In this document: positions 47,367-56,881 of the stretch, one piece after another
Numbering within the stretch: the first letter of the stretch is position 1
Layout: each line of letters begins with the position of its first letter
Position numbers and translations under genes: made by a program
From: Komagataeibacter xylinus
GTDB lineage: Bacteria > Pseudomonadota > Alphaproteobacteria > Acetobacterales > Acetobacteraceae
Length of the DNA stretch: 64,000 bases
Assembly: GCF_009834365.1 (NCBI RefSeq)
Contig: NZ_CP041348.1
Location: 2,579,001 to 2,643,000, forward strand
Reading direction: 5' to 3'
Notes under the pieces: generated by a model
Told to the model about the DNA's origin: nothing
Seen by the model: the letters and a program-made list of their open reading frames with translations, nothing else
Database searches by the model: none

Positions 47367-48740
47367 ATGAAATCAGCCCTGAGCCGCCGCCATGTGTTGC
47401 TGGGCGCGGGGGCGGCGCTGCTGCCCGCCCTGGCCGCGTGTTCTGCCAAACAGAAAAAGGCCCCGCTGCTGATCGGTCACCGTTCGGACGTGCTGCACAC
47501 CGCCGCAGGCCTGACGGTTGATCCCGAGGAAACGCAGGCCGTGACCGTTCCCGCCCCCACGGCACTGAACGCGTGGCCGCAATCGGGCCTCACCCCTGAC
47601 CACGGGGGCCGCAACATCGCCTGGGGCGCCCAGATGCGCCATGAATGGACGCATGATATCGGCGCGGGCAATTCCGAGCCGGAACTGCTTTTCTATGTAG
47701 CGCTCGGCGATAGCGGGCGCGGCATCATCCAGGCCACGCCCGTGGTGCAGGATGGCCGTCTGTTCGTGGTGGATGCGCAGGGCGTGGTCCGTGCCTATCG
47801 CTGGCCCGGCATGCACAAGCTGTGGGAATACAACCCCAAGCCGCGCAAGATGATGTCGAACAATCTTGGTGGCGGCATCAGCGTGGACAAGGGCACGCTG
47901 TACATCGTCGATGGCATCGGGCAGGCGCTTGCGGTCGATGCGGCCACCGGCAAGCTGAAATGGCGCGTCAACATTCAGGCGCCGGGCCGCTCCGCGCCCA
48001 CCATCGCCGATGGGCGGCTGTTCCTGGGCACGATTGACGAACACCTGTACTGCCTTGATGCGGAAAACGGCAACGTGCTGTGGACCTATGCCGCTACAGC
48101 CGCCGATACCGTCATTTACGGCCAGCCCGCGCCCGCCGTGGCCGACGGCGTGGTGCTGGCGGGCTTTGGCTCGGGCGATCTCGTGGCGCTGCGTGCCGAA
48201 GGCGGCGAGGTGGTGTGGGCCGATACGCTGGGCAGCACCAATGGCCAGCAGGCGCTGATCGATTTCTCGTGCGTGCATGGCATGCCGGTCATTGCCGATG
48301 GCACGGCCTATGCCATCAGCACCGGCGCCGTTCTTGTCGCCATCGACATGCGCTCGGGCCGCAGGCTGTGGGAGCGTGGCATTTCGGGGCAGAACACGCC
48401 GCTGGTGATCGGGGACTGGATCTTCCTCATCTCCATGGACCAGCAGGTGGCCTGCCTTGACCGGCTTTCAGGCCATGTGCGCTGGATTACGCAGTTGCGG
48501 CAGTATGAGAATTCCGACAAGCAGAAGCGCGGCATCGTGTGGAATGGTCCGATTCTGGCAGGCGGCAAGCTGGTGTTCATATCGAACTTCAAGCAGAACG
48601 GCGTTGTCATCATCGACCCCGCACAGGGGCATATCGACTCCCTGTACGAGCTGCCAGCCGAGGTGACGACAGCACCGATCGTGGTCGATAATACGCTGTT
48701 GCTCATGGATAATAACGGCTACCTTATAGCCTATACCTAA
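47367..48740 (+). CDS. bamB: Outer-membrane assembly lipoprotein BamB
   Basis: BamB is a lipoprotein beta-propeller of the BAM complex that helps insert outer-membrane proteins. The 457-residue product has a lipoprotein signal with lipobox LAAC (Cys25) and PQQ-like blades, for example GRLFVVDAQGVVRAYRW, LYCLDAENGNVLW and LVAIDMRSGRRLW. ATG 47367 follows CAGGAAG. The order yfgM-bamB-der supports the call and the three are likely one operon. Confidence 0.92.
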   Translation: MKSALSRRHVLLGAGAALLPALAACSAKQKKAPLLIGHRSDVLHTAAGLTVDPEETQAVTVPAPTALNAWPQSGLTPDHGGRNIAWGAQMRHEWTHDIGAGNSEPELLFYVALGDSGRGIIQATPVVQDGRLFVVDAQGVVRAYRWPGMHKLWEYNPKPRKMMSNNLGGGISVDKGTLYIVDGIGQALAVDAATGKLKWRVNIQAPGRSAPTIADGRLFLGTIDEHLYCLDAENGNVLWTYAATAADTVIYGQPAPAVADGVVLAGFGSGDLVALRAEGGEVVWADTLGSTNGQQALIDFSCVHGMPVIADGTAYAISTGAVLVAIDMRSGRRLWERGISGQNTPLVIGDWIFLISMDQQVACLDRLSGHVRWITQLRQYENSDKQKRGIVWNGPILAGGKLVFISNFKQNGVVIIDPAQGHIDSLYELPAEVTTAPIVVDNTLLLMDNNGYLIAYT

Positions 48741-48756
48741 AAAGAAAGTTGCCGCA

Positions 48757-50184
48757 GTGAGTTCATCTTTTCCATCCGCGCCAGTGGATGCGCTGCCGGT
48801 TGTCGTGATCGCGGGCAGGCCGAATGTCGGCAAGTCGACCATTTTCAACCGGCTGGTTGGCCGCAGGCAGGCGCTTGTGGCCGACACCCCCGGCGTTACC
48901 CGTGACCGCAAGGAAGGCCAGGCCACCGTGCGGGGCCGGGCCATCCGCATCATCGACACGGCAGGGCTGGAGGAGGCGGCACCCGATACGCTGTACGGTC
49001 GCATGCGGGCTTCATCCGAATCCGCCGTGGCCGAGGCCGATCTCGTGCTGTTCTGCATTGATGCGCGTAGCGGCATCACGCCCGCCGATGAGCATTTTGC
49101 CAACTGGCTGCGCCGCCAGGGCCGCCCGGTGCTGCTGGTTGCCAACAAGGCGGAGGGGCGGCAGGGTGCCGCCGCCGCCATGGAAGCGTTCTCGCTGGGG
49201 CTGGGCACGCCGCTGGCCATGTCGGCCGAACATGGCGAGGGCGTGGCCGATCTCATGAGCGAGATCGTGGACCGCCTGCCGCCCACCGACCTGCCACCGG
49301 TAAAAAAAGTCACCCGCCGCTCCCGGCGCGAGGATGCGCAGGCCGAGGGCGAGGAAGAGGATGTGCGCCCGCCCGGCCCGCTGCGCCTTGCCATCGTAGG
49401 GCGCCCCAATGCCGGCAAGTCCACGCTGCTCAACCGCCTGCTGGGCGAGGAGCGGATGATTACCGGACCCGAGCCGGGGCTGACGCGCGATTCAATTGCC
49501 GTCATGCTGCATGATGACGAAGGCCCGATCCAGCTTGTTGATACGGCGGGCCTGCGCCGCAAGGCCCGGATTGACGAAACGCTGGAGAAGATGTCCGTCT
49601 CCGCCTCCATCGAGGCGCTGAAGATGGCGGAGGTCGTGATCCTCGTGCTTGATGCCACGTTGGGTGTGCATGAGCAGGACCTGCAGATCGCCCGCCTGAT
49701 CGAGCGTGAGGGCCGGTGCTGCGTGCTGGCGCTGAACAAGTGGGATGCGGTGGAGGACAGGGCAGCGACCCGCCAGGCCATCAAGGACCGGATCGAGACC
49801 TCGCTTGCGCAGATGCGCGGCATTCCCGTCGTGTCGTTCTCGGCCATGACCGGGGCAGGCATCAACCGCCTGCTGCCCACCGTGCGCCGCGCCTATGAGG
49901 TGTGGAACCGCCGCGTGCCCACCGGCGCTCTCAACCGGTGGTTCGAGATGATGGTCGAGCGCCATCCGCCGCCGCTCGTTGATGGCCGCAGGCTCAAGCT
50001 GCGTTACATCACGCAGGCCAAGGCGCGGCCGCCCACCTTCATTCTGTTCGGCACCCGCACCGACCAGTTGCCTGAGGACTATCAGCGCTATCTGGTCAAC
50101 GGCATGCGCGAGACCTTTGACCTGCCCGGCACGCCCATAAGGCTGCTGCTGCGGGCATCGAGCAATCCATACGCCAAGGGTTAG
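48757..50184 (+). CDS. der: Ribosome-assembly GTPase Der (EngA)
   Basis: Der has two GTPase domains in tandem and helps large-subunit maturation. The first P-loop is GRPNVGKS (20-27) and the second is GRPNAGKS (about 213-220), each with DTAG and NK(W)D-type motifs. A KH-like domain closes the 475-residue chain. The start codon is GTG at 48757, with AGAAAG upstream. It is the third gene of yfgM-bamB-der and is followed by the two-hairpin element at 50196. Confidence 0.97.
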   Translation: MSSSFPSAPVDALPVVVIAGRPNVGKSTIFNRLVGRRQALVADTPGVTRDRKEGQATVRGRAIRIIDTAGLEEAAPDTLYGRMRASSESAVAEADLVLFCIDARSGITPADEHFANWLRRQGRPVLLVANKAEGRQGAAAAMEAFSLGLGTPLAMSAEHGEGVADLMSEIVDRLPPTDLPPVKKVTRRSRREDAQAEGEEEDVRPPGPLRLAIVGRPNAGKSTLLNRLLGEERMITGPEPGLTRDSIAVMLHDDEGPIQLVDTAGLRRKARIDETLEKMSVSASIEALKMAEVVILVLDATLGVHEQDLQIARLIEREGRCCVLALNKWDAVEDRAATRQAIKDRIETSLAQMRGIPVVSFSAMTGAGINRLLPTVRRAYEVWNRRVPTGALNRWFEMMVERHPPPLVDGRRLKLRYITQAKARPPTFILFGTRTDQLPEDYQRYLVNGMRETFDLPGTPIRLLLRASSNPYAKG

Positions 50185-50195
50185 GCTGCCGATAA

Positions 50196-50270
50196 AAGTT
50201 TTTGGTGAAGCTTTTTTCAAAAAGCTTTGTTCTATGCCGTTTTTTGAAAAAAGGCGGCACCCAAAAACTT
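50196..50270 (+). terminator. Two-hairpin element after der, framed by an outer inverted repeat
   Basis: AAGTTTTTGGTG (50196-50207) pairs with CACCCAAAAACTT (50258-50270). Inside are hairpin 1, AAGCTTTTT/AAAAAGCTT (50208-50227), and hairpin 2, GCCG...CGGC with T/A arms (50236-50258). It lies between der and pncA, which run the same way. The first hairpin matches the one after pstS almost base for base. A terminator is likely; the outer repeat gives the element a cruciform-like shape. Confidence 0.65.
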
Positions 50271-50312
50271 CTATCCTTTTTATTTTAAAGTTTTTTCTCG
50301 GGAGGGGAAAGC

Positions 50313-51176
50313 ATGGCGGCGAACGGGCATTCCGGTTCTGGCGGGCATGCAGGCACCCTGTTCATCACGTCCGCCGATGCGCTGCTGGTCATTGACATGC
50401 AGGCCGATTTCATGCCCGGCGGCACGCTGGGCGTGGCGGGGGCCGATGGCATCGTGCCGCTCATCAACCGGCTGTGCGAACTGCCCTTTGGCCTGGTTGC
50501 AGCAACGCAGGACTGGCATCCGGCGGATCATGTGTCCTTTGACATGCGCGGCGGCCCGTGGCCGGTGCACTGCGTGGCAGGCACGAAAGGGGCAGCCCTC
50601 GTGCCCGATCTGGCGCAGGCCCATATCGGCGTAGTACTGCGCAAGGGCATGCGGCGTGATATCGACAGCTACTCCGCCTTTGAGGATAACGCGCGCGCCA
50701 GTCGCACCGGGCTTGAGGAATTGCTGCGGGGCAGGGGGATCAGCCGGGTATTTGTGGTGGGGGTGGCGCTGGATTACTGCGTGGCGGCCTCGGCGCGTGA
50801 TGCTGCCCGGGCCGGTTTTGCCACCGTGGTCCTGACCGATGCCTGCCGCAGCGTGGCGCAGTCTGTCGCTGCGGTGCAGGCGGCGTTTGTCAATGTGGGT
50901 GTCGAGACTGCCCTTGCGGTGGATGTACTGTCCCTTATGGATAGAGCCTTAACACCGCGGGAAATAGCCGATCTGCTTGAAGCGCCTCTGGCAGGCAGGG
51001 CATATGTGCAGGCCATCGCGGCCCGGGCGCTGAAGATTTACAACAGCCATGACCGTCCGCGATTCAAGGCCCTGTCAGATGCGCTGATGGAACTGGTGAC
51101 GATGGACACCGGACCGGAATTCGAACTGGACCGGAACGCCATCCTTGCCATCATCGATACGATCAGAGCCTTGTAA
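50313..51176 (+). CDS. pncA: Nicotinamidase with C-terminal extension
   Basis: PncA hydrolyses nicotinamide to nicotinate for NAD salvage. The catalytic triad is Asp28, Lys111 and Cys156 (ALDYCVAAS), the metal site is in DWHPADH (67-73) and the cis-peptide region is GVALDYC. The first 205 residues match the family. Residues from about 208 to 287 are an extension beyond the normal 200-215-residue enzyme, starting with SLMDRALTPREIADLL; it has no recognised domain. The ATG at 50313 follows GGGAGGGG. Isochorismatase is a less likely reading because the metal site is of the nicotinamidase type. Confidence 0.88.
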   Translation: MAANGHSGSGGHAGTLFITSADALLVIDMQADFMPGGTLGVAGADGIVPLINRLCELPFGLVAATQDWHPADHVSFDMRGGPWPVHCVAGTKGAALVPDLAQAHIGVVLRKGMRRDIDSYSAFEDNARASRTGLEELLRGRGISRVFVVGVALDYCVAASARDAARAGFATVVLTDACRSVAQSVAAVQAAFVNVGVETALAVDVLSLMDRALTPREIADLLEAPLAGRAYVQAIAARALKIYNSHDRPRFKALSDALMELVTMDTGPEFELDRNAILAIIDTIRAL

Positions 51177-51194
51177 AATACCGAACTGTCTCGC

Positions 51195-52541
51195 CTACGT
51201 CACCACCAGCGACAGCAGCAGCGCGAAGATCAGTCCCAGCACGGCAATCAGCGTCTCGATCACCGACCAGGTCTTTATGGTCTGCCCCACAGACAGGCCG
51301 AGATATTCCTTGATCTGCCAGAAGCCCGCATCATTCAGCGGCCCCAGCGCCACCGAGCCCGCGCCGGTTACGATCACCATCAGTTCAGGCGAGGCCCCAT
51401 GCGTATGCAGCAGGATGGGCCCCACAATGCCCGCTGCCGTGCTCATGGCCACGGTTGCCGAACCCGTGGCCACCCGCACCACCACCGCCAGCAGCCAGGC
51501 AAGCACCAGCAGCGGTACATGGGCACCTACCGCAAGGTCGGTAATGGCGGTTGAAACGCCGCTATCAACCAGTTCCTGCCCAAAGCCGCCGCCTGCGCCC
51601 ACCAGCAGCATGATAAGCGCTGTGGGGGCCAGGCAGTCATTGGTGAATTTGAGAATCGTCTCGCGGCTGAAGCCGCGGGCGCTGCCAAAAACCTGAAAGG
51701 ACAGCAACGTGGCCAGCGCCAGCGCAATATCCGTATTGCCGATGAAGTGCAGCGCGTTATTCAGCGGCGTATGCGGGCCAGCCACCAGATCCGCCATCGA
51801 ACCCACCAGCATCAGCACAACGGGAGAGAGAATGGTCAGGACCGTAATGCTAAAGCCGGGCATGTCGGCTGGCACTTCGTGGTTGACGAACTGCGCCTCC
51901 AGCGCGGAAGGCTGCACGGGGCCGATGCGCCCGGAAATGAAACGGGCATAGACCGGCCCGGCAAGGGCCGCGGCCGGGGTTCCGATCACGATGCCCCACA
52001 GGATCGTGCGCCCGATATCGGCATGATAGGCCGAAAGGGCCAGCAGTGTTGCCGGATGCGGCGGGATCATGGCGTGCGTGACCGAAAGCGCCGCCCCCAT
52101 GGGCAGCGCCACGCGCAAAAGCGGTGTATTGGTGCGCCGCGCCAGCGTAAACGCCAGCGGGATCAGCAGCACGAATCCCACTTCAAAGAAAACCGGCAGC
52201 CCCACCAGCAGCCCGATCACCATCATCGCCCAGCTGACGCGCTTCTCACCCGCAAGGCGGGTAATGGTCAGGGCAATGCGGTCAGCCCCGCCTGATTCCG
52301 CCAGCATCTTGCCGAGCATGGTGCCCAGCGCAATAACGGTGGCCACATGCCCCAGCACCCGCCCCGCACCCGCCTCGAACGAGGCGATGGCCTTTTGCGG
52401 CGGCATGCCCGCGCACAGCGCCAGCGCCAGCGAGACTGCAAACAGCACGATGAACGGATTGATCCGGAAACGTGCGATCAGCACCACGACCGATACGATG
52501 GCGCAGATGGCGAGCGAGAGGGCAAACAGGGATGACATCAT
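51195..52541 (-). CDS. gntP: GntP-family gluconate:proton symporter
   Basis: This 448-residue permease has about 12 membrane segments and the GntP-family motifs GLPVFFEVGFVLLIPL and THAMIPPHPATL, with RVATGSATVAMSTAAGI near the end. It should import gluconate, or a related sugar acid, with protons. Acetic acid bacteria make large amounts of gluconate by periplasmic glucose oxidation, so uptake and use of gluconate makes sense here. No gntK or GntR regulator is adjacent. The start is ATG 52541 or 52538. A perfect 8-bp palindrome AAGCGCTT (52603-52610) lies in the gap to the divergent hydrolase gene. Confidence 0.9.
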   Translation of the reverse strand: MMSSLFALSLAICAIVSVVVLIARFRINPFIVLFAVSLALALCAGMPPQKAIASFEAGAGRVLGHVATVIALGTMLGKMLAESGGADRIALTITRLAGEKRVSWAMMVIGLLVGLPVFFEVGFVLLIPLAFTLARRTNTPLLRVALPMGAALSVTHAMIPPHPATLLALSAYHADIGRTILWGIVIGTPAAALAGPVYARFISGRIGPVQPSALEAQFVNHEVPADMPGFSITVLTILSPVVLMLVGSMADLVAGPHTPLNNALHFIGNTDIALALATLLSFQVFGSARGFSRETILKFTNDCLAPTALIMLLVGAGGGFGQELVDSGVSTAITDLAVGAHVPLLVLAWLLAVVVRVATGSATVAMSTAAGIVGPILLHTHGASPELMVIVTGAGSVALGPLNDAGFWQIKEYLGLSVGQTIKTWSVIETLIAVLGLIFALLLSLVVT

Positions 52542-52742
52542 GATTTCTGTAACGGATTCATGCCCCATACAGGCCGGGGCGGGGAAGGAAAGTCAATGTT
52601 TGAAGCGCTTTTTGCGCAATATATGAACAAAAAACAATCAATTTACGATGCGATATTACAGGCATGATCGTCCCGCCCCCTCTCGGTTGGCCGTCCGCAT
52701 GCTGCTATCGTGCCTTTTTGCATGACTGGCAGGAGTTTTATC

Positions 52743-53492
52743 ATGATCATCCATTCCGACGAGACGGCAGACATCCCAACGCCTTCAGGCATGATGCGGA
52801 TGCATATTTTCCGCCCCGCCATTGCAGGGCGCTTTCCCGGAATCGTGCTGTTTTCCGAAATTTATCAGGTTACGGCTCCCATCCGCAGGCTGGCCGCCAT
52901 GATGGCGGGGCAGGGTTACGTCGTGGCCGTGCCCGAGGTCTATCACGAATATGAACCGGCGGGCACCGTGCTGGCCTATGACAGGCCGGGCACGGATCGC
53001 GGCAATTTCCTCAAATTCGAAAAGCCGGTCGCAGGCTACGACCATGATGCCCGCGCGGCGCTGGACTGGCTGGCCGCCAACCCGCACTGCACCGAAAGTC
53101 TTGCCACCATGGGCGTGTGCCTTGGCGGGCATCTGGCGTTTCGCGCAGCACTCGACCCACGGGTGCGGGCGGCGGTGTGTTTCTATGCCACCGATATTCA
53201 TTCCGCCACGCTGGGGCAGGGCAAATGTGATGATACGCTGGCCCGTGTGGGCGAGATGCAGGGCGAGGCGCTGATGGTATGGGGGCGGCAGGACCCGCAT
53301 GTACCCTTTGAAGGGCGGCAGATGATCCGTGCTGCGCTGGAAAAGGCGGGCACATGCTACGAGTGGCATGAGTTCAACGCCCAGCATGCTTTCCTGCGCG
53401 ATGAGGGACACCGTTTTGATGCCGCCCTGTTCCTGCAGTGCATGGGCATGGCGCGTGATTTCCTGGCCCGCACGCTGCACGTCAGCGCGTAA
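52743..53492 (+). CDS. Dienelactone hydrolase-family protein
   Basis: This 249-residue alpha/beta hydrolase has the Cys nucleophile in MGVCLGGHLAF, the acid in WGRQDPHVPFEG and the His in NAQHAFLRDE, a Cys-Asp-His triad typical of dienelactone hydrolases. The true substrate is not known; many family members are general esterases. ATG 52743 has GGAG upstream. Its last 11 bases overlap the end of ubiA, which converges from the other strand. Confidence 0.9.
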   Translation: MIIHSDETADIPTPSGMMRMHIFRPAIAGRFPGIVLFSEIYQVTAPIRRLAAMMAGQGYVVAVPEVYHEYEPAGTVLAYDRPGTDRGNFLKFEKPVAGYDHDARAALDWLAANPHCTESLATMGVCLGGHLAFRAALDPRVRAAVCFYATDIHSATLGQGKCDDTLARVGEMQGEALMVWGRQDPHVPFEGRQMIRAALEKAGTCYEWHEFNAQHAFLRDEGHRFDAALFLQCMGMARDFLARTLHVSA

Positions 53493-54399
53493 GCATTCCC
53501 GCCAGCACGGCCAGGGCGATGGCAAGCCCGGTTTCGCGGTTGAAGCGGAACAGTCGCAGGCAGGTGGCGGGGCTGCGCTCATCCAGCCGCCACACCTGCC
53601 AGGCCAGCAGGGCCGCAGGCAGCGCCAGCGCCGGCCAGAAGCCCGGCCCCACATGGGCCAGGTAGCCGGCGCCCGCCAGCCCTGCCAGTGTCAGCCCATA
53701 GCACGCGCCTACGAACAGCCGCGCATGCCCCACCATGAGGCGGGAGGTGGAACGCACGCCGATGCGGGCATCGTCCTCCATGTCCTGAAAGCCGTAGATC
53801 GTATCGAAGCCGAGCTGCCACACGATGGTGGCGGCATAGAGCGTGCCCAGTGCCGCATCGATATGGTTGGCTGCTGCGGCATAGCCCAATGGTGCGCCAA
53901 AGCCGAAGGTAAAGCCCATGACAAGCTGCGGCCACCACGTGACCCGTTTGGCCAGCGGGTACAGCCCTACCAGAATGAGCGAGGACGCGCCCAGAATCTG
54001 CGAGAGCCCGTTGAGGTTCATCAGGATGTTGAAGCCGATAAGCAGGAGGGCTGCCAGGAACAGCGCCGCCTCGCGCATGGACAGTGCGCCCGAGGCCAGC
54101 GGCCTGCCAGCCGTGCGGGCCACCTGGCGGTCGATGTCACGGTCCCACATGTCATTGACCACGCAGCCCGCCCCGCGCATGACCACGCTGCCAATGCCAA
54201 ACAGCACGATCAGGAATAGCCGCTGTTTTGCCGGCACGTGGTCGGGTAGCAGGATGCCCCATACGCCGGGCAGGAACAGAAGCCACGTACCAATCGGCCG
54301 GTCGAGCCGCATCAGCAGGGCGTAGGGGCGCAGGCGCGGCGGCAGGCGGCCGATCCAGCCATCCACCCTGATGTCCGTATGGGGTATGGGCTGGTCCAC
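53482..54399 (-). CDS. ubiA: 4-hydroxybenzoate polyprenyltransferase
   Basis: UbiA attaches the polyprenyl tail to 4-hydroxybenzoate in ubiquinone synthesis. The 305-residue membrane protein has the first Asp-rich motif NDMWDRDIDRQVARTAGRP and the second DMEDDARIGVRS, with about eight membrane segments. The start is GTG 54399 with AAGGAG eight bases upstream, the best site in this region; the longer in-frame start at 54483 adds a non-conserved leader. It converges with and overlaps the hydrolase gene by 11 bases. Confidence 0.93.
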   Translation of the reverse strand: MDQPIPHTDIRVDGWIGRLPPRLRPYALLMRLDRPIGTWLLFLPGVWGILLPDHVPAKQRLFLIVLFGIGSVVMRGAGCVVNDMWDRDIDRQVARTAGRPLASGALSMREAALFLAALLLIGFNILMNLNGLSQILGASSLILVGLYPLAKRVTWWPQLVMGFTFGFGAPLGYAAAANHIDAALGTLYAATIVWQLGFDTIYGFQDMEDDARIGVRSTSRLMVGHARLFVGACYGLTLAGLAGAGYLAHVGPGFWPALALPAALLAWQVWRLDERSPATCLRLFRFNRETGLAIALAVLAGMLTR

Positions 54400-54570
54400 G
54401 CTACAACTCCTTGCCGCTTGCCTGCTGCCGGTGGGGCCGGGTTTGCCGATGACGGCACGCCCCATGGCTGCTAATGGGCACACAGATGGGCCGGAAGGCC
54501 CCGTGGGGTCAAGACCGGCCCCGGCATCGTGTCCTGTATCCTGTCCTGCGCTGAAAGGTTGTCATCCGGC

Positions 54571-55311
54571 ATGAGGGATTGTCCGCGCCTGTTCATATCA
54601 CCTGCCCATATTGACCCCATGGCGGTCGATGCCGTGTTCGATCTGGAACCGGGACAGGCCCATTACCTCGGCACGGTCATGCGCCAGCAGGCCGGGGCAG
54701 TGGTTGAGGTCTTCAACGCGCGTGATGGCGCGTGGCAGGGCGTGATCGACCACCTGCGCCGCGACCGCTGCCGCATCCGCGTGGTGGAACAGACCCGGCC
54801 GCCCGCCGCCACAGCGGGGCTGTGCCTCGTGTTCGCGCCCCTCAAGCGCGATGCGACCGAGACGGTCATCCGCATGGGTACAGAGCTCGGGGTCACGCAT
54901 TTCCGCCCTGTGGTGACCGAGCGCACCAATACCCACCGCATCAATGCCGACCGCCTGAACAGCATTGCCACCGAGGCCGCCGAGCAGTGCGAGCGTCTTG
55001 ACGTGCCCACCATCGACCCGCTGGCGCCGCTGACCACGGTGCTGTCGCAATGGCCTGATGATACCGCCCTTTTCGCAGCCCTCGAGCGCAGGCCGCAGGT
55101 GGCGGCCCCGCCCGCGCCCCATGTGGGCGATGGCGTGCTGATTGGCCCCGAGGGCGGATTTTCGCCCCTTGAGCATAAGATGTTGTGCGCGCAGGCTTTC
55201 GTGCGGCCGCTCTCGCTTGGCGCGCTGGTGCTGCGGGCGGATACGGCGGCCGCAGCGGCGCTGGCTCTTGTCGGGTCGGGCCTCAAGGTCTTATGTGATA
55301 AGGCTTCGTAA
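54571..55311 (+). CDS. rsmE: 16S rRNA U1498 N3-methyltransferase
   Basis: RsmE methylates N3 of U1498 in 16S rRNA. This 246-residue SPOUT-family enzyme has an N-terminal PUA-like domain (EPGQAHYLGTVMRQQAG) and the C-terminal trefoil knot with LIGPEGGFSPLEHKML and LSLGALVLRADTAAAAALA. ATG 54571 lies before the conserved RLFI; an earlier in-frame start has no clear site. gshA begins 74 bases later on the same strand, an order common in alphaproteobacteria. Confidence 0.93.
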   Translation: MRDCPRLFISPAHIDPMAVDAVFDLEPGQAHYLGTVMRQQAGAVVEVFNARDGAWQGVIDHLRRDRCRIRVVEQTRPPAATAGLCLVFAPLKRDATETVIRMGTELGVTHFRPVVTERTNTHRINADRLNSIATEAAEQCERLDVPTIDPLAPLTTVLSQWPDDTALFAALERRPQVAAPPAPHVGDGVLIGPEGGFSPLEHKMLCAQAFVRPLSLGALVLRADTAAAAALALVGSGLKVLCDKAS

Positions 55312-55385
55312 CGACAATCCCGCTTCCCTTCCGCCTGTCTCCAGCCCAGCCTTGGCCTGACTGTCATGAGGATATTGCCCCCGCC

Positions 55386-56801
55386 ATGTCGAATCCCGGC
55401 GCGCATAATGCAAACGTAATTGAATCCCTTGACCAGATGGTCGCCGTGCTTGCAGCGGGCGCGCGCCCGCGGGCGCAGTGGCGGATTGGCACGGAACATG
55501 AGAAATTCGGTTTTGTAAAACCCGCTGCCGCAGGCCCGGATCGTGCGGCATGGTCTGCACCTCCCTACGCTCCGCGCGGAATCGAGGCCCTGCTGCGCGC
55601 CCTGTCAGCCGAAAGCGGTGGCACGCAGTGGCAGGATATCATCGACCAGGGCGCGCTGATCGGCCTCAAGGGGCAGGCAGCGGCCAAAGGCAGTTCCATC
55701 TCGCTCGAGCCCGGCGGGCAGTTCGAGCTTTCCGGCGCCCCACTCGTCTCGCTGCATGATACGGCAGCCGAGATGGCGCATCACTTCGAGGCCATCCGCC
55801 CGGCCTGCGCGGAGCTGGGGCTGGGTTTCGCCCCGCTGGGCTTTCACCCCACGGCCAGACGCTCTGACATTCCGTGGATGCCCAAGAGCCGCTACGCCAT
55901 CATGCGCGACTACATGCCGCGCGTGGGCACGCTGGGGCTGGACATGATGCTGCGCACCTGCACCGTGCAGGTGAACCTCGATTTCGGCTCGGAAGCCGAC
56001 ATGGCGCGCAAGATGCGGGTCTCGCTGGCATTGCAGCCGGTGGCGACCGCACTGTTCGCCAGCTCGCCGTTCTATGAAGGCCACCCCAACGGCTTCCTGT
56101 CCAACCGCGCCCGTGTCTGGACCGATACTGATAATGCGCGCGCGGGCATGCCGCGCCAGTTCCTTGAAGATGGCTTCAGCTTCACGACCTATGTGCGGTG
56201 GCTGCTCGATGTGCCGATGTATTTCGTCACACGCGGTGAGCGCATGATCAATGTAGCGGGGCATTCCTTCCGCGACTGGCTTGACGGGCGCTGCCCGCCG
56301 GGACTGGAAGGCGAGCGCCCGACCATTGGCGATTTCGAGGACCACCTGACCACGGCCTTCCCCGATGTGCGCCTCAAGCAGTTCCTTGAAATGCGCGGCG
56401 CCGATGCGGGTTCGCCCGCCATGATGCTGGCCCAGTCCGCACTGTGGACCGGGCTGCTCTATGATGACGCCACCCTGCACGCTGCCGAGAAGCTTGTGCT
56501 CGAACACGGCTGGGATGACTACTTCGCCCTGCGCGCCGCCGTGCCGCGCCTGGGGCTGGATGCGCCGTGGGGGCAGGGCACGCTGCGCCCGCTTGCCGCC
56601 CGCATGATCGCCCTTGCCACCGATGGCCTGCGCGCCCGCGCCCTGCGCGATGGCAACGGGCAGGACGAGACCCGTTATCTGGCACCGTTGCATGAAATCG
56701 CCGCGGGCGGCCCCACACAGGCCGAGGCCTTCCTTGCCGCCTATCATGGTCGCTGGCAGGGCGATGTTACCCATGTCTTTACCGAAGCGGCCGTGGTGTG
56801 A
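55386..56801 (+). CDS. gshA: Glutamate--cysteine ligase
   Basis: GshA joins glutamate and cysteine with ATP, the first and rate-limiting step of glutathione synthesis. The 471-residue protein is the alphaproteobacterial/plant type, as shown by WRIGTEHEKFGFV, SISLEPGGQFELSGAP and DMMLRTCTVQVNLDFGSE, with MRGADAGSP near the C-terminus. It follows rsmE closely. Glutathione from this enzyme feeds FrmA/FrmB at 20-22 kb. gshB is not in the window. Confidence 0.93.
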   Translation: MSNPGAHNANVIESLDQMVAVLAAGARPRAQWRIGTEHEKFGFVKPAAAGPDRAAWSAPPYAPRGIEALLRALSAESGGTQWQDIIDQGALIGLKGQAAAKGSSISLEPGGQFELSGAPLVSLHDTAAEMAHHFEAIRPACAELGLGFAPLGFHPTARRSDIPWMPKSRYAIMRDYMPRVGTLGLDMMLRTCTVQVNLDFGSEADMARKMRVSLALQPVATALFASSPFYEGHPNGFLSNRARVWTDTDNARAGMPRQFLEDGFSFTTYVRWLLDVPMYFVTRGERMINVAGHSFRDWLDGRCPPGLEGERPTIGDFEDHLTTAFPDVRLKQFLEMRGADAGSPAMMLAQSALWTGLLYDDATLHAAEKLVLEHGWDDYFALRAAVPRLGLDAPWGQGTLRPLAARMIALATDGLRARALRDGNGQDETRYLAPLHEIAAGGPTQAEAFLAAYHGRWQGDVTHVFTEAAVV

Positions 56802-56835
56802 ACGGGGGGCGGGAGATATTTTACCAAGAAACGTA

Positions 56836-56860
56836 ATCGAGAAGCATAATCATTTTCGAT
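56836..56860. promoter_or_regulatory. Fur-box-like inverted repeat upstream of mbfA
   Basis: ATCGAGAA (56836-56843) and TTTTCGAT (56853-56860) are 7-of-8 complements around a 9-base spacer. The 19-base core at 56839-56857 (GAGAAGCATAATCATTTTC) matches the E. coli Fur consensus at 15 of 19 positions, counted by eye. It lies about 90 bases before mbfA. Iron control is inferred from this and from the role of mbfA. Confidence 0.5.
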
Positions 56861-56881
56861 CGTTTTACTTTGGTATTTCAA

